A stretch of DNA of 37,806 nucleotides from Helicobacter bilis ATCC 51630. Its GTDB lineage: Bacteria > Campylobacterota > Campylobacteria > Campylobacterales > Helicobacteraceae. The DNA is taken from positions 1 to 37,806 of the forward strand of contig NZ_JMKW01000023.1 of assembly GCF_000686565.1 (NCBI RefSeq). Reading direction: 5' to 3'. Numbering within the stretch: the first letter of the stretch is position 1; each line of letters starts with the position of its first letter. Made by a program: the position numbers and the translations under genes. Positions 36,069-37,806 of the stretch are shown piece after piece. Under the pieces are notes generated by a model that worked only from the letters and a program-made list of their open reading frames with translations, was not told the DNA's origin and did not search any database.

Positions 36069-36102
36069 TTGGCTTTATTTACATTAAATGTAAGGAGACA
36101 TT

Positions 36103-36432
36103 ATGAAACTTGATACGACTAGCACTATGAGTTCATTAGCACAATCAAAAGAGAGTGGCTTAATCAAGGATTTAAAAGCAAAGGTTGATGGCAAGACGCT
36201 TGAGAGTGATAAGGCATTGCGAGAACAAACTGATAAATTTGAGGCAATCTTTATTAAAACCCTGCTTGATACAGCATTAAACCTTGATAATCCATTGTAT
36301 CCTAAACAACCCGGTAGTGATATTTATAATGCTATGTTTAAAGAACAGCTTTCAGAGAATTTGAGTGGTAGCTTTGGATATAGTGAATTACTTTTTAATT
36401 ACCTTAAAGACCAGCAAAAGTTGAAAGGTTAG
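36103..36432 (+). CDS. flgJ: Flagellar rod-binding protein (FlgJ N-terminal type)
   Basis: A 109-residue protein. Residues 40-108 match the rod-binding domain of Flg[21 protein letters not shown], then [27 protein letters not shown]. It lacks the muramidase domain of gamma-proteobacterial FlgJ, as in other Campylobacterota, where a separate enzyme must open the wall. It caps the growing rod in the periplasm. The start has a strong AAGGAG. A sigma-54 promoter is likely. Confidence 0.82.
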   Translation: MKLDTTSTMSSLAQSKESGLIKDLKAKVDGKTLESDKALREQTDKFEAIFIKTLLDTALNLDNPLYPKQPGSDIYNAMFKEQLSENLSGSFGYSELLFNYLKDQQKLKG

Positions 36433-36526
36433 AAAGCATTGTAGCAATCTGCTAAAATGCTTTAAGTTTAGCTTGTATGTAAGCATGTAGTTTTAGATTC
36501 AATCAAATGCTTGAAGTTAGAATAAA

Positions 36527-37402
36527 CTATACTCTCTTATTCCTACACTCACCAATAATAACACCACAAAGGGTTAAAACAACCCCTATGATTCCATAGA
36601 ATCCAAGTCGCTCATCAATAGCTATCATCGCCACGATAATCGTAATAATAGGCGTAAGATATACATAAATATTTGTCTTAATCGCACCGATAAGCAAAGT
36701 CGCCTTGTTCCACATTAAAAAGCAAAGGGCTGATGGAAAAAGCACAATAAAAATGAAATTAAATGCTACCATAGGTTCTAAAAGTTCGTGCCATTGCGGC
36801 TTAAAATCAAATATAAAAAAGCCCGGGATTAAAAATAAGATTCCATAAAACACTATCTTTCTTGTCGCAATGATGATATTATATCTCCTATCCATAATGC
36901 TAACAATCGCCACAGAATACGCACCCCAGCCAATAGCCGAGATTAAAGCCAACATATCGCCAAATGGGTTAAATCCTACCGCTTCACCATCGCCATAACT
37001 CAGCAAAATAATGCCTATAATACACAGCATAAAGCCTATAAAAAAATTTCTATAAGGCTTTTCAATCCTAAGCATAAAGGCAAAAATGCCCGTAAAAAGC
37101 GGGGCGGTAGCGATGATGACACTTACATTTGAAGCATAGGTTTGCTCTATGGCTAGATTCAAAAATAGATTATAAATACTAATGCCACATAAGCCCGCAA
37201 TGGCAAACATTGCTTCCTCTTTGAGTGAGATTCTAAGAAAAGTCGGCTTCATCATAAATAGCATAATATAGCCAAATACAAATTGTAAAATAAGCAACTC
37301 AAAAGGCGATAAATAATCTAGGAGAATCTTCACAGAAACATAAAGGGCTGACCAAAAAAACACGCTGCTAAAAGCTAGAATATGTCCGCTTATTCTCCCC
37401 AT
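36527..37402 (-). CDS. DMT-family permease (EamA), LicB-like context
   Basis: A 291-residue membrane protein with about 10 helices in two EamA repeats (about 5-130 and 145-285). The ATG at 37402 is preferred: GGGGG six bases before it and one base after the upstream stop; an in-frame TTG at 37432 overlaps the previous gene. It follows a choline-kinase-like gene, as licB follows licA in lic1 loci, where LicB imports choline. Substrate is an inference from this neighbour; DMT permeases are diverse, and other amine substrates are possible. Confidence 0.75.
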   Translation of the reverse strand: MGRISGHILAFSSVFFWSALYVSVKILLDYLSPFELLILQFVFGYIMLFMMKPTFLRISLKEEAMFAIAGLCGISIYNLFLNLAIEQTYASNVSVIIATAPLFTGIFAFMLRIEKPYRNFFIGFMLCIIGIILLSYGDGEAVGFNPFGDMLALISAIGWGAYSVAIVSIMDRRYNIIIATRKIVFYGILFLIPGFFIFDFKPQWHELLEPMVAFNFIFIVLFPSALCFLMWNKATLLIGAIKTNIYVYLTPIITIIVAMIAIDERLGFYGIIGVVLTLCGVIIGECRNKRV

Positions 37403-37403
37403 A

Positions 37404-37806
37404 TCATACCCCCAAAGACTTATTTTTCGCAAGATTCTGTAATAAAGTAAGATTGTTTTGGAATCTAAAAAGATAATCTCTTCCTAAATCAATGCGATTA
37501 TAAATCCACCCCCATAACGCCCAGATATAGTTTGCCATAAGTGAGCCTTCAATCACACTTTGAAAGGTAAGTGTTTGCAAACTATTTTTATTGGAGTTGT
37601 TTTTATTGCAGTTGTTTTTATTGTAGTAATGTATGATATGCTCTATTTGTGCTTGAGTGAGCTCTAACTCTGCGACTAGATTCCCAAACTCCCATTCAAT
37701 GCAGCTAAAGCCAGCATATTCAAAATCAATGAGTTTTATCTCACTTCCATTAAAAAGGATATTGGGTAATTGCAAATCTCTATGGCATAGCACCCCCCCC
37801 CCCCCC
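37404..37806 (-). CDS. Choline/ethanolamine-kinase-like protein, 5' part missing
   Basis: The C-terminal part is complete and the N-terminal part lies beyond the window. LCHRDLQLPNILFNGSEIKLIDFEYAG holds the catalytic Asp (HRDL), Asn, and the metal-binding Asp (IDFEYAG) of the APH/choline kinase fold, in the LicA style. ELELTQAQIEHIIHYYN is followed by a short Asn/Lys repeat. The run of at least 14 G on the coding strand lies immediately before VLCHRDL. In ON phase it would add Gly codons before the catalytic loop. LicA makes phosphocholine from choline for cell-surface decoration; an aminoglycoside phosphotransferase-like role cannot be excluded. Confidence 0.65.
   Translation of the reverse strand, partial: GGGGVLCHRDLQLPNILFNGSEIKLIDFEYAGFSCIEWEFGNLVAELELTQAQIEHIIHYYNKNNCNKNNSNKNSLQTLTFQSVIEGSLMANYIWALWGWIYNRIDLGRDYLFRFQNNLTLLQNLAKNKSLGV
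37585..37629 (-). repeat. Three 15-bp tandem repeats in the kinase gene
   Basis: Plus-strand units TTTTTATTGGAGTTG, TTTTTATTGCAGTTG and TTTTTATTGTAGTAA lie head to tail. In frame they encode Asn/Lys-rich pentapeptides (Asn-Cys/Ser-Asn-Lys-Asn type). Change of copy number keeps the frame but alters a loop. Confidence 0.75.
37793..37806. repeat. C14+ homopolymer at the window edge
   Basis: At least 14 C, running to the last base. On the coding (minus) strand this is a G run in the kinase gene. A phase-variation tract is likely; the true length is not known because the sequence ends in it. Confidence 0.8.

Overview
The window is about 37.8 kb of AT-rich Campylobacterota DNA, most likely from an enterohepatic-type Helicobacter. 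Three things point there. First, the gene neighbourhoods are Helicobacter-like: hrcA-grpE-dnaK; a small membrane protein followed by fliA-fliM-fliY; smpB-exbB-exbD; tlyA-ribF; glmM next to rpsT; and thiolase-scoA-scoB-atoE. Second, promoters show mainly an extended -10 box and no clear -35. Third, long C/G homopolymers sit inside surface-modification genes. The right edge lies inside a run of at least 14 C, so it may be a contig break at a homopolymer.

Layout. Positions 1-1083 hold an intergenic repeat region and a BspA-like repeat protein. Positions 1251-5187 hold the heat-shock operon, with a CIRCE-like operator and an extra small secreted protein between grpE and dnaK. Positions 5356-6887 encode a two-gene ABC transporter. 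Positions 7163-10225 are a flagellar block (membrane protein, FliA, FliM, FliY). Positions 10384-12043 hold a C13-containing DUF2972-like gene with a broken 3' end. Positions 12594-14027 hold a TetR regulator and a YkkC/YkkD-type small multidrug resistance pair. On the minus strand, 19283 down to 14397 runs smpB, exbB, exbD, a GIY-YIG/EcoRI-type methyltransferase fusion, and ligA. A MORN-like lipoprotein gene with an in-frame stop and a PEB4-type PPIase follow (19494-21656). The divergent plus-strand run 21768-24808 holds two tiny membrane proteins, an EI24 protein, TlyA and RibF.

Positions 24987-27433 (minus) hold a putative hydrolase, a small secreted protein and GlmM. The divergent side has rpsT and a methyltransferase switched OFF by a G9 tract (27541-28739). 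Positions 28897-34864 (minus) form a ketone-body / short-chain-acid operon: thiolase (frameshifted), ScoA, ScoB, 3-hydroxybutyrate dehydrogenase, a GntP permease and AtoE. Together these would import D-3-hydroxybutyrate or acetoacetate and convert it to acetyl-CoA. The last part holds flgA, a divergent flgJ with a possible sigma-54 promoter, and a lic1-like pair: a DMT permease behind a choline-kinase-like gene cut by the terminal C tract.

Three window-wide themes stand out. (1) The word AGAATCT/AGATTCT is very frequent, about 4-7 per kb in several genes, and forms inverted pairs at gene ends; one stretch of about 4 kb (29756-33793) has none. (2) Three long C/G tracts mark candidate contingency loci. 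(3) Two frameshifts and one nonsense codon away from homopolymers are either real decay or sequencing error. All counts and alignments were made by eye.
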